From positions 44,192,189 through 44,256,188 of the forward strand of contig CM042085.1 of assembly GCA_023512835.1 (NCBI GenBank): DNA of 64,000 nt, in the 5' to 3' direction. Made by a program: the position numbers and the translations under genes. Shown here one piece after another: positions 1 through 12,055 of the stretch. Below the pieces are notes generated by a model. The model ran no database searches and was not told the DNA's origin. It worked only from the letters and a program-made list of their open reading frames with translations. Source of the DNA: Taxillus chinensis. Its lineage: Eukaryota; Streptophyta; Magnoliopsida; Santalales; Loranthaceae. Numbering within the stretch: the stretch's first letter is position 1; every line of letters starts with the position of its first letter.

Positions 1-2
1 AA

Positions 3-2775
3 TTGCTAGAAGTCCTTAGGAAACACAAAAAGGCCCTAGGATGGAACATTGAAGACATTAGGGGTATTAGTCCAGGGATTTGCATGCATAAAATTTTGAT
101 GAATGATGATTTTAAACCTACTGCTGAAAGACAAAGAAGATTAAACCCTGCCATGAAAGAAGTTGTTAGAAAAGAAATTTTAAAATGGAAAAAGGCGGGT
201 ATAATTTATGCTATTTCAGATAGTGAGTGGGTGAGTCCATTGCATGTTGTGCCCAAGAAAGGGGGCATGACCGTGATTAAAAATGAGAAAAATGAATTGA
301 TCCCATCTCGCACTGTGACGGGGTGGAGAGTTTGTGTTGACTATAGAAAGCTGAACAAGGCTACTAGGAAGGATCATTTTTCCTCTTCCTTTCATTGACC
401 AAATGTTGGATAGGTTAGCTGGCTATAGTCACTACTGCTTTTTAGATGGCTATTCCGGGTATAATCAGATCATGGTTAAGCCCGAGGACCAAGAAAAGAC
501 CACCTTCACGTGCCCTTTTGGCACTTTTGCATTTAGGAGAATGCCATTTGGGATTTGTAATGCCCCTGCCACCTTTCAAAGGTGTATGATGGCCATTTTC
601 AGGGTTTGGTTGAGGAGATCATGGAGGTCTTCATGGATGACTTCTCGGTGTTTGGTTCCTCCTACCAACAGTGCTTGAAAAATCTAGATGTGGTATTAGA
701 GAGATGTGAGGAGAAGGAACTAGTCCTAAATTGGGAGAAATGCCAATTCATGGTAACTAAGGGGATAGTTATAGGGCACAAGGTGTCTGCACGTGGTTTG
801 GAGGTAGACAAGGCAAAAATCTCCACTATTGAGACTCTACCACCTCCAACCAATGAAAAAGGAGTGAGAAGTTTCCTTGGCCATGCTGGCTTTTATAGGA
901 GATTCATTAAGGACTTCTCAAAAATTGCAAAACCCATGAGTAGGTTGTTAGAAAAAGACACAAGCTTTGAGTTTAATGCAGATTGCTTAGAAGCTTTCAA
1001 CATCCTCAAGGGTAAGTTAGTCACTGCACCTGTTATAGTCACACCTGACTGGGCTCAGCCTTTTGAGCTAATGTGTGATGCGAGTGATTATGCTGTGGGG
1101 GCAGTCTTAGGGCAAAGACGTGAAAAGGTGTTTAGGGTCATTTACTATGCTAGTAAGACCTTAGATGATGCTCAACAGAACTATACCACCACTGAGAAAG
1201 AGTTGCTAGCCGTGGTTTATGGCTGCAACAAGTTTAGACCCTACCTTTTTGGGTCTAAAGTCATTGTTTATACTAATCATGCTGCATTAAAATATTTGTT
1301 TGCTAAAAAAGAAGCTAAGCCATGCTTGATTAGGTGGGTTCTCCTCTTATAGGAATTTGACCTTGAAATTAGAGACACAAAGGGAGCCCTAAATTCTGTG
1401 GCTGATCACCTCTCCCGTGTGGAGAATGCACCTAAGTCTCTACCCATTGTAGATGACTTTCCTGATGAGAAGTTGTTTGAGGTGCATCATCTTCCTTGGT
1501 TTGCTGACATAGCAAATTATTTAGCCACTGGGTTCATACCCAAGCAGTTAGACTACCACCAGAGAAAGAAATTGTTAGTGGATGCTAAGAAATTCATTTG
1601 GGAAGACCCAATTCTTTATAGGAGGTGTCCAGACCAAATCATTAGAAAGTGTGTCCTTGAGGAGGAGGTAGATGACATAATACATCATTGTCATGCATCA
1701 CATTATGGGGGCCACTTTGGGGTGCAAAGAACTGTGGCTAAAATCATGCAGTGTGGCTTTTATTGGCCTCACATGGTGAAAGACACTTATGTTTACATCA
1801 AAAAGTGTGATAGATGTCAAAGGGTAGGTGGTCTGTCTAGGAAAAATGAGATGCCCTTAACTGGAATCCTTCCAGTTGAAATTTTTGACATTTGGGGCAT
1901 TGACTTCATGGGGCCATTCCTCAGTCGATGGGTATTCATACATTTTGCTTGCTGTGGATTATGTGTCTAAGTGGGTAGAAGCTATTCCTACTAGAGTGAA
2001 TGATGCTAGGGTTGTGACTCACTTCCTTACTAGGAACATCTTTAGCCGTTTTGGGACACCAAGGGCTATAATCAGTGATGAGGGTAGTCATTTTTGCAAC
2101 AAATTGTTTGACAAATTGTTGAACAAATATGGGGTAACTCATAGGAAGTCTTTAGCTTACCACCCACAAGCTAATGGACAAGCAGAGGTGTCCAACAGAG
2201 AGATTAAAGCCATTTTAGAGAAAACTGTTGGAGCAAATAGGAAAGACTGGTCTCAAAGGCTTGATGAAGCCTTATGGGCATATAGGACAACTTACAAAAC
2301 TCCCATTGGGATGTCACCTTACCGTATTCTATATGGTAAGGCATGTCACTTGCCTGTGGAACTAGAACATAAGGCTTATTGGGCCTTGTAGAAGTTAAAT
2401 TTTAACCCACAAAAGATCAAGGAGCTTAGGATGACTCAATTAATTGAGTTAGATGAGCTTAGGCTGGATGCCTATGATAGTGCTAAATTTTACAAAGAAA
2501 GAACAAAGAAATGGCATGATAGGCAACTCAACAATGAACCTTTAACCTTAGGGCAGAAAGTTCTTCTATTTAACACAAGGTTGAGGTTATTTCCTGGAAA
2601 ATTAAGGTCCAAGTGGATGGGACCTTTTGTGATAGTTGATAAGAAGCCATATGGGAGCTTTGAGCTCCAAGCTGTAGATGGCAAGAAATTTTGGGTGAAT
2701 GGCAACAGACTGAAACCATACTTTGATTCAACTCAGAGGGAGATAGTTGATTCCCTCTCTTTCACCATTGCATGA
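3..2775 (+). pseudogene. Athila-lineage Ty3/gypsy pol: RT, RNase H, integrase (5' truncated by window)
   Basis: This polyprotein region would copy the element RNA and integrate the cDNA. Reverse transcriptase runs from the window edge and has the catalytic FMDD at 630-641. RNase H follows (CDAS near 1075, TTEKELLA near 1190). The integrase zinc-binding HHCC region lies near 1690-1820 and its core ([25 protein letters not shown]) near 1890-2200. The family is judged Athila-like from the FMDDFSVFG box and its surroundings. It is dead. A one-base T gain in the T run near 380 shifts frame, further shifts lie near 600 and 1920, and in-frame TAG stops occur at 1350 and 2389. The third RNase H acidic residue in the YTDH-type box is Asn (codon 1275-1277). 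Gag and protease, if present, are outside the window. Confidence 0.9.
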
Positions 2776-3490
2776 TCATAACTGAAAGTCTAGCTACAGA
2801 CTTTAAATAAAGCGCTGGTTAGGAGGCAACCCAATGTTTATTGCTATGTTTTATTTTAAGTTATTTTCTTTTATTTATTTTATTCAATAAATTTGTTTGC
2901 AAGCTAACCATGTGCAGGAGACTTTGCTTCTTTCTTAACTAACCATTTGCGGGATGAGCAAATTATTGGGTCCTGAACTTGTGGAATTATTTTTAAAGTC
3001 AAAGTCAAGGAGCAAGGAGCAAGTGAAGCCCAAAAGTGCTTGAAGATGGGCTCAAACAATTCACGTGCAAGACTAAAAGATGGTCCATAATGCACAAGCA
3101 ACTAAGTGGAGAAATTTGGGCCAGTTTGGGCCTGAACATGAATTTGCACGTGAATTGCCCAATTCACGTGCACCTCGTTTTGAGCTATAACTTTCTGGAA
3201 TGGTAGATGAAGACCATGTGAATCACGTTTACTCTTGCACGCGAATTGCTAGCTGTCATATGAAGGCTCAAAAATGCAAACTACCGGTTTTAGCCCTCTT
3301 AGAAGCTTCAAACAATTCACGTGCAGAAAGGACTATTGCTTGCCAGCTCAAGGGGGACCCACCACCAAAGTTTGGGACGATTCTGACCTGCACGCCATTT
3401 CAACCAATTCATGTGCAAGGGCTATTTTGGTCAGAACACTCTGAAAATTTAGGGGCACGTGTATCACGCCAATTGGAGCATTTTTCCTTC
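2776..3490 (+). other. 3' noncoding region of the Athila-type element
   Basis: No gene is seen. Just after the pol stop is the sequence GCGCTGGTTAGGAGGCAACC (2813-2832), which commonly follows Athila pol. The rest is rich in CACGTG words, including a perfect stem-loop at 3146-3171. No LTR boundary is recognisable. The right edge is set by the end of gag homology of the neighbouring minus-strand element and is approximate. Confidence 0.5.
3146..3171. repeat. perfect inverted repeat with CACGTG in each arm
   Basis: Arms GCACGTGAATT (3146-3156) and AATTCACGTGC (3161-3171) flank the four bases GCCC. The same stem occurs in the LTRs of the Tekay-like element at 46230-46254 and 53510-53534, although the elements belong to different lineages. 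Confidence 0.85.
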
Positions 3491-6348
3491 TGCACGCTAT
3501 ATAGCCTGCCACTAACGTGCTAGTCTCTCTAGTGGTGCATGAAAACTGGCATCACTCCTCGTGCTAGATACCATGCCTCCTACTCCCTTATTGCTACCCC
3601 TGTAGACTCTACTCAAATGGCCCTCTCGCCAATCACTCTTGCATCTCCAGTCCTTCTTAGGACACTCCCTCTTGAAATGTCCTTGCTCCCCATAAGAATG
3701 GCAACCGCTGGGAAGACCTGTCACGCCTCGGATTTCCAACCCGAGGAGACCGGAACGTGACCCTCCCTTTACCCGGGTTTGGATAAAGGGGTAGAATACA
3801 ACATACACTTCACATTTTATTTTCAGAGACCAAATCACATAATTATTAAATTCAAACCATATGCCTTTATTATGTTTCAAACTTCATTACAATATCTCCC
3901 CGCTGGGGTTACAAGGCCTCAACGAAATTACATAACACAAATAACATAAAACAAAGCCACAAAACAGAACTCTTCCACCTTGGTGTTCCCACTTAACACC
4001 TGTAGGTTCCTGCAAGAAAACACACCACAGTAGGAGGGGTGAGCAACCACAGCTCAGTAGAGATCATGTCTCCCCAACCCATCCCATGCTCCTAGCATCT
4101 ATATGCCGTGTGTACAAGTGCAGTGTCGTGATACATTTTAACAGATATAATAACAAACCACATTAGCAAATACAATCATTTCTACATTCACACAGGCTTA
4201 CAAATTCACAGCCACACAGGCTAACACATAAACAATCCCGGGCTTCCACAGCCACCGGGTTCCAAGAGCAGTCCCGAGCTTCCACAGCCACCGGGTTTGA
4301 CAAAATAGTCCCGGGCTTCCACAGCCACCGGGTGTACAAGCAAACATGCAGCACATAAGGCCATACAGGCATAACAACAAACACTTAATATGCTTAGTCA
4401 CACGGGAATAACATCGAACACTTAGCATGCATATATTCACAAGCTCACAAACCCAGCCACACAGATATAATCTCAAACACAAAATATGCACAGCCTCACA
4501 GGCATAATTTCAAACACTTGGCATGCATATATACATATATCCACACAATACGCCATTGAAGGCCAACATCCATGTAGGAGATCACACCTATATGAATTTA
4601 CATATAAATAATATAATAACAAGAATGATATCCAACGGATCATTCACCACAGGGCCTAACCCCGAATTAGGTACAAGAAGGCAGAACCCCTACCTTAAAA
4701 AAAGATCCTCCTTGCTACCGCGCTAGACGCCGTCCTCCCCACGCAGGACGTTCCGGCAGCAACCCGCAGCTCTCCTTCCTTCCCTCTCTCGAGCTCTCTC
4801 TCTCTCTCTACGACGGCTGCAGTGGCTAGCCAAAAGAAGAACCTTAAACCTAAGAGTCCTTCACCTCTTATATAGGCACACCAACATCAAAATGACGTAG
4901 TTTTGATTTAGTGAATCTCAGCATCAAAACGACGTAGTTTTGATTGCACAAGCTACAACCTTTCCGCATCCACACACGACAAAATATCCATAATTCCAAC
5001 ATGGTCCTTTGGGAAAAGATGATTAGAATAACAAAACCAAGGTGACGGTACAAAAATATGGTTGCACGCCATATTGCACGCCATATCCCCAATTGGCGTG
5101 CAGGTCCAAATACCCTGAAATTCTACCCCAAGCTTCCTTGCATCATGTAGAAGACAGGCAAACCAAAATCCCTTGCACGCCATATCCCCAATTGGCGTGC
5201 ATTATCACATGCACCTCCCAAAAGCCCCCTCTTGGGCCCATCTCTTGCCTCAAACTTGTGCACCAACATCCAAGGTGTTTTAGCTAAAGTGTGTGGGAAT
5301 AAAACTCCCTAAAACCCAACAATTTCCACCTAAAAAGGCAAAACTGACTAACTCCTCACATCCCAAAATACGAGTCATTACAAGACCTCCTGCCGAACCT
5401 CCCTGTCTGCTGCTGCCAAAGGTGGACCTCTCTGGGTTCACTGATGGTTGACCCCTGCTCCAGAAAGAACTAATACCTCCCTCCTCGGCCTTGGGCCTCT
5501 TGGACCCTGAATCACGATCAAACCCACCTTGCAACTGATGCCCTTGATGGGCCTATCTCCCATCATTCAGCTCTCTCTCAGCATAAGTCCTTAAGCACAG
5601 AATCACCACCCTTTGCCTAAGGGTTGGTTTGAGACCCAAGGTGAACTTTTAGGCCTTCAGGTCCTCCCTTGCTACAATCTCGAGAGCAAATCTACTCAAG
5701 CTCTAAAATTCCCTCTCATATTCGGGCACTGTCCTCGATCCTTGCTTCAAGCTTCTAAATTCTTCCCTCTTTTGCCACTTCAATGACTTGGGAAAGAACT
5801 CATCATAGAAGAGCTGCAAGAACTCCTCCCACATCATAAACTGCACGGCATGGCTTCCCGCGACACCTTGCCACCACTCCAAGGCATTACCCTCTAGCTT
5901 CCGGATGACCAGCCTCACCTTATTCTCCTCTCGGGGTAGGAGAAAGGAAAATACAAGCTTAATAAGCCTCATCCAGTGCTCAGTCACCACTGAGTCCATC
6001 TCTCCCCTAAATCTCGGTGGTTGTTCCTTTCGGAACCTCATCACCACATCATCCTCAACTTGATGAATCGGCACTCCATCTGGAAGACTCTCAAGCTCAC
6101 AAGGTAGCTCCCCCACTGGCGATGGTGGTGGCACCACTTGCTATGTCACCATCTCACGGTGCACTTCCTCCCGAACCTCTTGTCGGATGCCTTCCCTCAG
6201 CTCTTAGACTTCCTGTCAGATGCCCTCTCGTAGTTGTGCTAGCAACAGCTCATTTCCTCCAATGGGCTACCCCGCACTTGGCCACTCATGGGCAGATGAC
6301 TCATCAGCCACTGCCTCAGATGCACGAGTCGCTTTCCTCGGTGGCATT
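3491..6348 (-). pseudogene. gag of Tekay-like element G1, split by a solo LTR
   Basis: Gag forms the particle shell and binds element RNA. Reading leftwards, the likely start is the ATG at 6348. Homology to the gag at 48110-49300 runs through the capsid domain (5703-6137, with the FRKEQPPRF, LEWW and PEYEREF boxes). A stop follows PEYEREF near 5701. Gag sequence continues to 5388, where the solo LTR 3719-5382 intervenes, and resumes at 3713 with a zinc-knuckle remnant CHSYGEQGHFKREC. The second Cys of the CCHC knuckle is Tyr, so zinc binding should be lost. Homology fades near 3490, where the Athila sequence begins, so the whole pol of G1 is missing or lies outside the window. Confidence 0.85.
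3719..5382 (-). repeat. solo LTR, G (Tekay-like) family
   Basis: The element reads on the minus strand and begins and ends TG...CA (TGTCACGCC at 3719, ATTACA ending at 5382). The TSD AGACC is perfect (3714-3718 and 5383-5387). No second LTR or internal region is present, so it is a solo LTR left by recombination between LTRs. It contains about two 37-bp GC-rich repeats near 4240-4335, a CT tract near 4795, a TATA box near 4867-4874, two ACGT palindromes (4886-4907, 4923-4944) and stem-loops at 5076-5101 and 5175-5200. Confidence 0.93.
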
Positions 6349-6706
6349 CTTACTACACAAAGTAAGGAACACAATCATCAAAACGCATTTGAAACTTATC
6401 GAGTCTCAATACCTATACCCCACCTCTCAATTCAACTATTACACGATTCATCATATCACATTGCACAAGCATCAAACCCACAAGCACACAGTTTAATACC
6501 ACAAGTTCTTTTCTTTGCATTCATGCCCAAGTTATCACAAAATATCATATATGCACTTTTAAAGCCTTATCACATTGTTCATACCATTTAGCCACACAAT
6601 TACACATAAATAACAAATGCAACTAGTGCCCTGATGCCAATGCAAGGATATCCTATCACAGGACTAGACTAACCCAAGTACCTTAGAGACTTAAAAATGA
6701 CCATGT
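6349..6706 (-). other. G1 leader between 5' LTR and gag (part 1)
   Basis: No gene. The stretch matches the leaders at 27876-28281 and 47688-48109 and continues after the Copia solo LTR at 8141-8235. A degraded primer-binding site lies just left of 8236 (CTCATACCA in place of CTCTGATACCA). Confidence 0.75.
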
Positions 6707-8135
6707 TGTTGGATCAAACCCAAAATTTGGATAGTGCTGATAAAGCCCTATGTAATTTGATTTAAAACCTTTGTTGTTTTATCTTAAGTCATTGCAGAAG
6801 ATATGACTTTCATCCAGATCTACACTCGTGTGAGCAAAGCTAAGGACGGGATATTTAATCCTGATCCAGGAGAGAATGAGTGTCGTCAAACACTTGGTAA
6901 ATAACCAAGTCTTTACCTCATACGAAATAAGGATTATTCGTGCGGAGTAAGAAACTAAAAGCTACGGACTAAGAAATCTGCACCTAATACTTCAAACGGA
7001 CTAAGTCTAAAAGATGCGGAGTAAGAATCTTAGTCTACAAAGTCGCACGGAATAAGAAAGTCAACGCGGAGTTAAAAAGATAAGTCTTGCACTCAACCGG
7101 ACTAAACTACAGAAGACACGGAATAAGGAATCCAAGTCTTCCATACATGCGGAGGAAGGAAGTACTTCTACGGAATAAGGACTTGTGTCTTTATTAGATG
7201 CGGAGTAAGGAAACTAGATGCGGAGTAAGGAATCCGGACCAGTCACTCATGCGGAGTAAGGATGTGCTAATACGGAGTATGCCATCCGTTCCTTTAACTC
7301 ATGCGGAGTAAGGAAACTAGTTGCGGAGTAAGGAAGCGCAGATGCGGAGTAAGCACTCCAACCTTCTCTTTCATACGGAGTAAGGAAGTGCTTACTCGGA
7401 ACAAGGATTCCAGCACCAAATTGATACGGAGTAAGAAATCAGTATTACGAGTAAGGATCCGAGCTTAATTTAAGCACGGAGTAAGGAACCTTACACCGGA
7501 TTCAAGAAGACGCTACTTCAACTTATCTCTTCGTGATCAAAGTCATCAGCTCGCTGTTTCCCGATGTAAGGCAAACTTGTTGAGAACCTAAAGCATCTTA
7601 CACGTGTATCATCCGGATATGTGGACACAACTTTAACTACACTTGGGAACTTACAAAGACTCCCATGCGTTGCAAACCCAAGATCTTAAAGACCACATCC
7701 GCAGCAATTAATGCAGAGAGATTTCCGAGACAGTAAATGGGCACAATATCCGGAACAACAAGTTCTGAGGTTGTCTCTTGAGGATGTCACTATAAATAGC
7801 AACACTTGTATATTTATAAAGTAGTACTTCTGTGAAAACATATAGGAGCGTGCATGTACTAAAGCTCATAGAGATCTAAGAGGCTAGTATGTGTGTACTT
7901 GTAAATAGAGTGTTAAGAGTTGTTAAGTAGGTCTAAAAGCCTTCAAGCTTTAGACTGCTTTCATTTTGTTGTACTTATCATACTGATAATAAAACAAAAT
8001 ACTTCCACTATCTGGTTATCTTCCGCATTGTTTCTATCTCTTAACCAGATAAGTATTGTGCTAAAGAGTTAGAAAAGAACTTCGATAAGAGCCTATTCCC
8101 CCCCCCCCCCCCCTCTAGGCTCCAAGGGACCAACA
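6707..8135 (+). repeat. solo LTR of a Sirevirus-like Copia element
   Basis: It begins TGTTGGATCAAACCC and ends GGGACCAACA, with a perfect CATGT duplication (6702-6706 and 8136-8140). The same termini, inverted, define the LTRs of the Copia element at 42345-64000. It interrupts the G1 leader: the sequences on either side rejoin to match the uninterrupted leader at 27876-28281. A C run occupies 8099-8113. Confidence 0.93.
6955..7490 (+). repeat. dispersed GCGGAGTAAGG motif array within the Copia LTR
   Basis: About 20 variants of GCGGAGTAAGG or ACGGAATAAGG occur in roughly 535 bp at irregular spacing of about 15-35 bp. In the inverted LTRs at 42731-42880 and 63770-63919 the same word (CTTACTCCGTATG) forms regular 20-bp tandem units. 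Confidence 0.85.
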
Positions 8136-8235
8136 CATGTTGATTAAGCATGTCTCTCCAAGCTCCTCCAAAGGACTCAAGATACCCAATCCACCCAGTA
8201 CCCTAGGCCAAGTAGACCATGATCTCATACCATTT

Positions 8236-9037
8236 TGTCATGCCCTGAATTTCCAACCTGAGGAAACCGGTTCGTGACTCCCCTTTTACCCACCCGGTGG
8301 GCAAGGGGTTGAGTTAAACGATACCAATAAATCATCACAAATAAACATAAATAGTGCCCAAAAGTCAAACCACGGGTTTTTATTAAAGTCAAATCTCTTT
8401 TACATCATCCCCTAATTGGGTTACATCAGTTCTATAGAACAATGCAATATGAAATGAAAATAATCAACAAAACAATAATCCAGTCTCCCACCTTGATGTT
8501 CCACCTAACGCCTATAGGTTCCTGAAAAGAAAAAGCAAATCATAAAAGGAGGAGTGAGCAACCATAGCTCAGTAGGAATCATGTCTCCCTAACTCATCTC
8601 ATGCTTCTAATATCTACATGTTAAGTGCGCATATGCAGTGTCATGGAAATAATACCCAAATAGTTTATAATTAGCATTTTCACTTCATGGTCCTCATAAA
8701 CGAAACAACGCATAAGCAAGTCACACAAGCAATCATAACCATAGCCACACATGCTACCACAACCACAGCCACATGGGCTACCACAACCACACAAGCTACC
8801 ATAGCCACAATTCCACATAGCACAATTTCAAGCACAACACAATAATACATATCCATAACACATCAAATAAACACATGTGTTCAACATCCATCACACGAGC
8901 TATAATTAGATTATATCCACATAGTACAATCTCAAGCACAACCCTCCTATAATTCCCAAGGTTTCCCATGAGACTCTACCGCGATACTAGCACGAACGAA
9001 CACGACCACGAGACGAATAGCAAACGGACACCCCAAA
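8236..9037 (-). repeat. G1 5' LTR, left part (interrupted by element H)
   Basis: TGTCATGCCCTGAATTTCC at 8236 is the G-family LTR terminus. The LTR breaks at 9037, where element H enters with CCAAA duplicated at 9033-9037 and 37044-37048. It resumes at 37049 and ends ATTACA at 37225. The sum of about 980 bp is shorter than other G LTRs, so an internal deletion is likely. Minus-strand ORF-like stretches here are low-complexity CCACA repeats. Confidence 0.85.
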
Positions 9038-11472
9038 TGTCATGCCCCCAAATCCCGGAAGGACCGGAACTAAGGGTGTGACTTCCCCATGCCTGCACCC
9101 AAAGGGTCAAGGGGTTGGTAACTAGCACCGATTTGGACTACATAGTGGGTGTTGTCAGAGATATACTAGTACATTCATACATCAAAGGTATTCCTGTACA
9201 TTCCCACATGCTCTGAAGCTAAGGAAAATAATTTATTAAAAATAAAGTCATGATATAAATCCAATACAACTTTCACAGACCCATCTTTGGATTTTTAATT
9301 AATAAAACTAGTTATTTCTTACAAAATCCCTAAACCAGGGTATGACAAAATGTGAAATAAATGACAATTAACTTCGGACTAGCCTCTATCGAATGGGTCG
9401 ATACCTGAAACATGTCAACAAAGTAGGGGTGAGCACAAATGCCCAGTAGGTGATTTTCATCTCCTCACCATCCTAAAACATGAAATCTTAAGTCTACATG
9501 ATCGATGTATGCTTGTGCTAGTGTAGTGTCCTATTCTATCACAAAAAACTTACATTTAATCACAAAATAGAACATCACACATTACATTCCATTAATCAAA
9601 GCTACACACCGAACAATCTAATCATCCATGGGATTCCCACAACCAACTCCAAGGATCCCAGTAACTACCAGATAGCCATATGTGGGACCTGCAGTGTCCC
9701 TGACGATAACCCGCCACATATGGGACCTGGGTTAACCAGCCACATAGGGGACCTGTGGCCTCTTGCCAGCCCTATGTGGGACCCACGATTAACCCAACCA
9801 ACTCCATCACCAATTCCAAACATATAATCAATAAACAAAATTCTCAAATAATTAATATTCAATACAACCTTATAAAATATTTAAATCACCAAACCAATAA
9901 TAACATGACACAAACAATATTTCAGATTTTAATATAAAATTTACTTGTATGCTAGCGTTTATAATTAAATTATAAGCTTTCAATTTATATATATATATAT
10001 ATATATAACAAAAAAGCAAATCACGCCTGAAGTAGTGATAATAAAGCAATAGTGTACTATTTCATATACACCTTAATCACTCTAAATAATATACACTCCA
10101 ATTTATATCTATTCACACGCCTGAACCTAAACAATAAAGCAAATCACGTATAACTATAACCCCTTTCATGTTTTGATTTGGTTTGAATATTTGGGCTTCG
10201 GTACATGTGTGGTTAGCATTATAGTTTACATAATAATAGTCAATGAATTCATATGTGTGTGTGTATATATATATGTGGATATATATGTGTATGTATATAT
10301 ATATATATATGGATTTATATGTGTATGTATATACGTGAAGTGAGAATTATGCTACCTAATAATTATTACACCAGTCGGCTCCATCAACTACATTTACTCG
10401 TCAACTGTGTGTGTGGGCCTTGTTTTTTTTATTTAATCATTCATTCTTCCACAACCATTACTTTCTCATCTTTGTTTCTCCGATTATCATCCTTTTATTT
10501 CATAATCCCGCCCCAGCACTTGCATTCACACTCGCACTACACCAAATTACTAACATAGCAATAAAAAAAAACGAACGCCGGTTGTCGAGATATTTCTGTC
10601 AGCGTTCATGCGGCTGCATCTCCTTTCGCCATACACCGAAAATCCAACGTGCATCTTGGTATGCCCAACGACAACATCATCGAATAGCAACAAGAAAATC
10701 CAATAATTCGGATATATATTTATATATACACACACGCGCAAAGAACATTTTTGTAAATATATTAGATCTATTTCTCAATCAATATGTTCCATATAATAGG
10801 ATAATATAGGATCAAGACCACCTACCTGGATTTAGCCTCGAAGAACTGAAGGAATGAAACGCAGCTGCTCTCAAACCCTGCCTCCTCCTTCACCAACACA
10901 TCCCAGCAAGCACGCACGAACCCCCCTACCCTACATTTCCCCCTTCTTTTCCTTTATATATTTACCAATACATTTATTTCTTTTAACTTAATAATAATAA
11001 TAACCTTCATAATAATAATAATAATAATCATAATAACATTATAATAATAACAGCAACCTTAATCATTCCAACAATAATAATTATAATTACTATATTAGTA
11101 ATTATAATAACATAATAATATTATTATTTTTGATAAACTTAAAATATCAAAAGATCAAAATACTTTTATTTATAATAATAACATAATAATACTAAGAAAT
11201 CCAATAGTCGCATCAATAATAATAATAGTCATAACCTTAATTATTATAATAATAACTCAAATACTTAAATAATCATATTAATAATTTTTACCATTATAAT
11301 AACCGAACATATTAAAATAATAATATTTAATAATAAACTCAAAATATTAAAATTACCATATTAATAATAAGAAGAACTCAAAATGCTAATGTTAAGGCCA
11401 CATTGCCGAATAGATATTCTAAACTCTATTTAGGACCTAACTTTCAACTTCACACAGGTACAGGTCTTTACG
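9038..11472 (-). repeat. H left (3') LTR
   Basis: It begins TGTCATGCCCCC and ends TTTACG (terminal A mutated to G). It contains AT dinucleotide runs, a short GGGACC-rich repeat cluster at 9675-9785, (TG)n/(TA)n at 10255-10330, and AAT-type repeats at 10990-11380. In element orientation a TATA box lies near 10956-10963, followed by a splice-donor-like AG|GTAGGTGG at 10826/10825 and an acceptor-like TTTCAG ending at 9405. ORFs here are shared with the other LTR only because the DNA is repeated. No coding signature is seen. Confidence 0.9.
9405..10825 (-). other. predicted intron inside the H LTR
   Basis: In element orientation the donor CCAG|GTAGGT lies about 130 bases after the TATA box. The acceptor GACATGTTTCAG|GTATCG is preceded by a GTGCTCACCC box that could hold the branch point. 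The right LTR has the same sites (36421/36420 and 33201/33200). Inferred from sequence only. Confidence 0.45.
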
Positions 11473-12050
11473 TCCTCCCTACCTTAGGACTTTTCGTCCT
11501 CGAAAAGACAAGTCATCCACATAGACACTACACCTACACACAGTTATTACGCATACTGAATATCTAACATATTACCCACACTAATGAACAAAATTGCTTC
11601 CACTAGCATAATTCTTACATAGCCTATCATGTTTTATAGACAAGCAACACATAGCAACAACCATACATCATGCCCTTCACAAATACCACCATATGTCCAT
11701 GAGTAATCATTCCAACATACACGTCATATTGAACTTGCTTCCACCACTGAGAGAAATCCTCACATTCTCCCCTCCTTAAGACTTTTCGTCCCTAAAAAAA
11801 TGAACCAACTAACAATCCTAACGATAAGGGTCTTTAACTGCAATGATAGGATCCAGAAACCTACCTAGCCATTAACCCTTCTTTTTTTTTTATTAACCCG
11901 CCATATAACCATCATAAACGAATCGCTAATGAAACAACACCGTACAAACAACACCCTAACCGACCACGTATCACCTTAAAATTATACCAACGAATGCTAT
12001 CGTCACCACCCAAACTAACCAACCTAATTGCACTCAAACAATAAGGATTA
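11473..12050 (-). other. H internal region, polypurine side
   Basis: Noncoding. It holds the polypurine tract (as TCCTCCCTACCTTAGG) and the hairpin CTTTTCGTCCTCGAAAAG at 11490-11507, with a second degraded copy near 11777. No ORF is supported. Confidence 0.7.
11490..11507 (-). repeat. PPT-adjacent stem-loop, H copy
   Basis: Minus strand reads CTTTTCGAGGACGAAAAG: 7-bp stem, loop AGGA, a few bases before the polypurine tract. Confidence 0.85.
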
Positions 12051-12055
12051 AGACT

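Noticed and set aside
10253..10809. ORFs conserved between 10253-10809 and 36003-36404
   Set aside because: They recur only because the DNA is the two LTRs of element H; frames differ in length and composition is low complexity.
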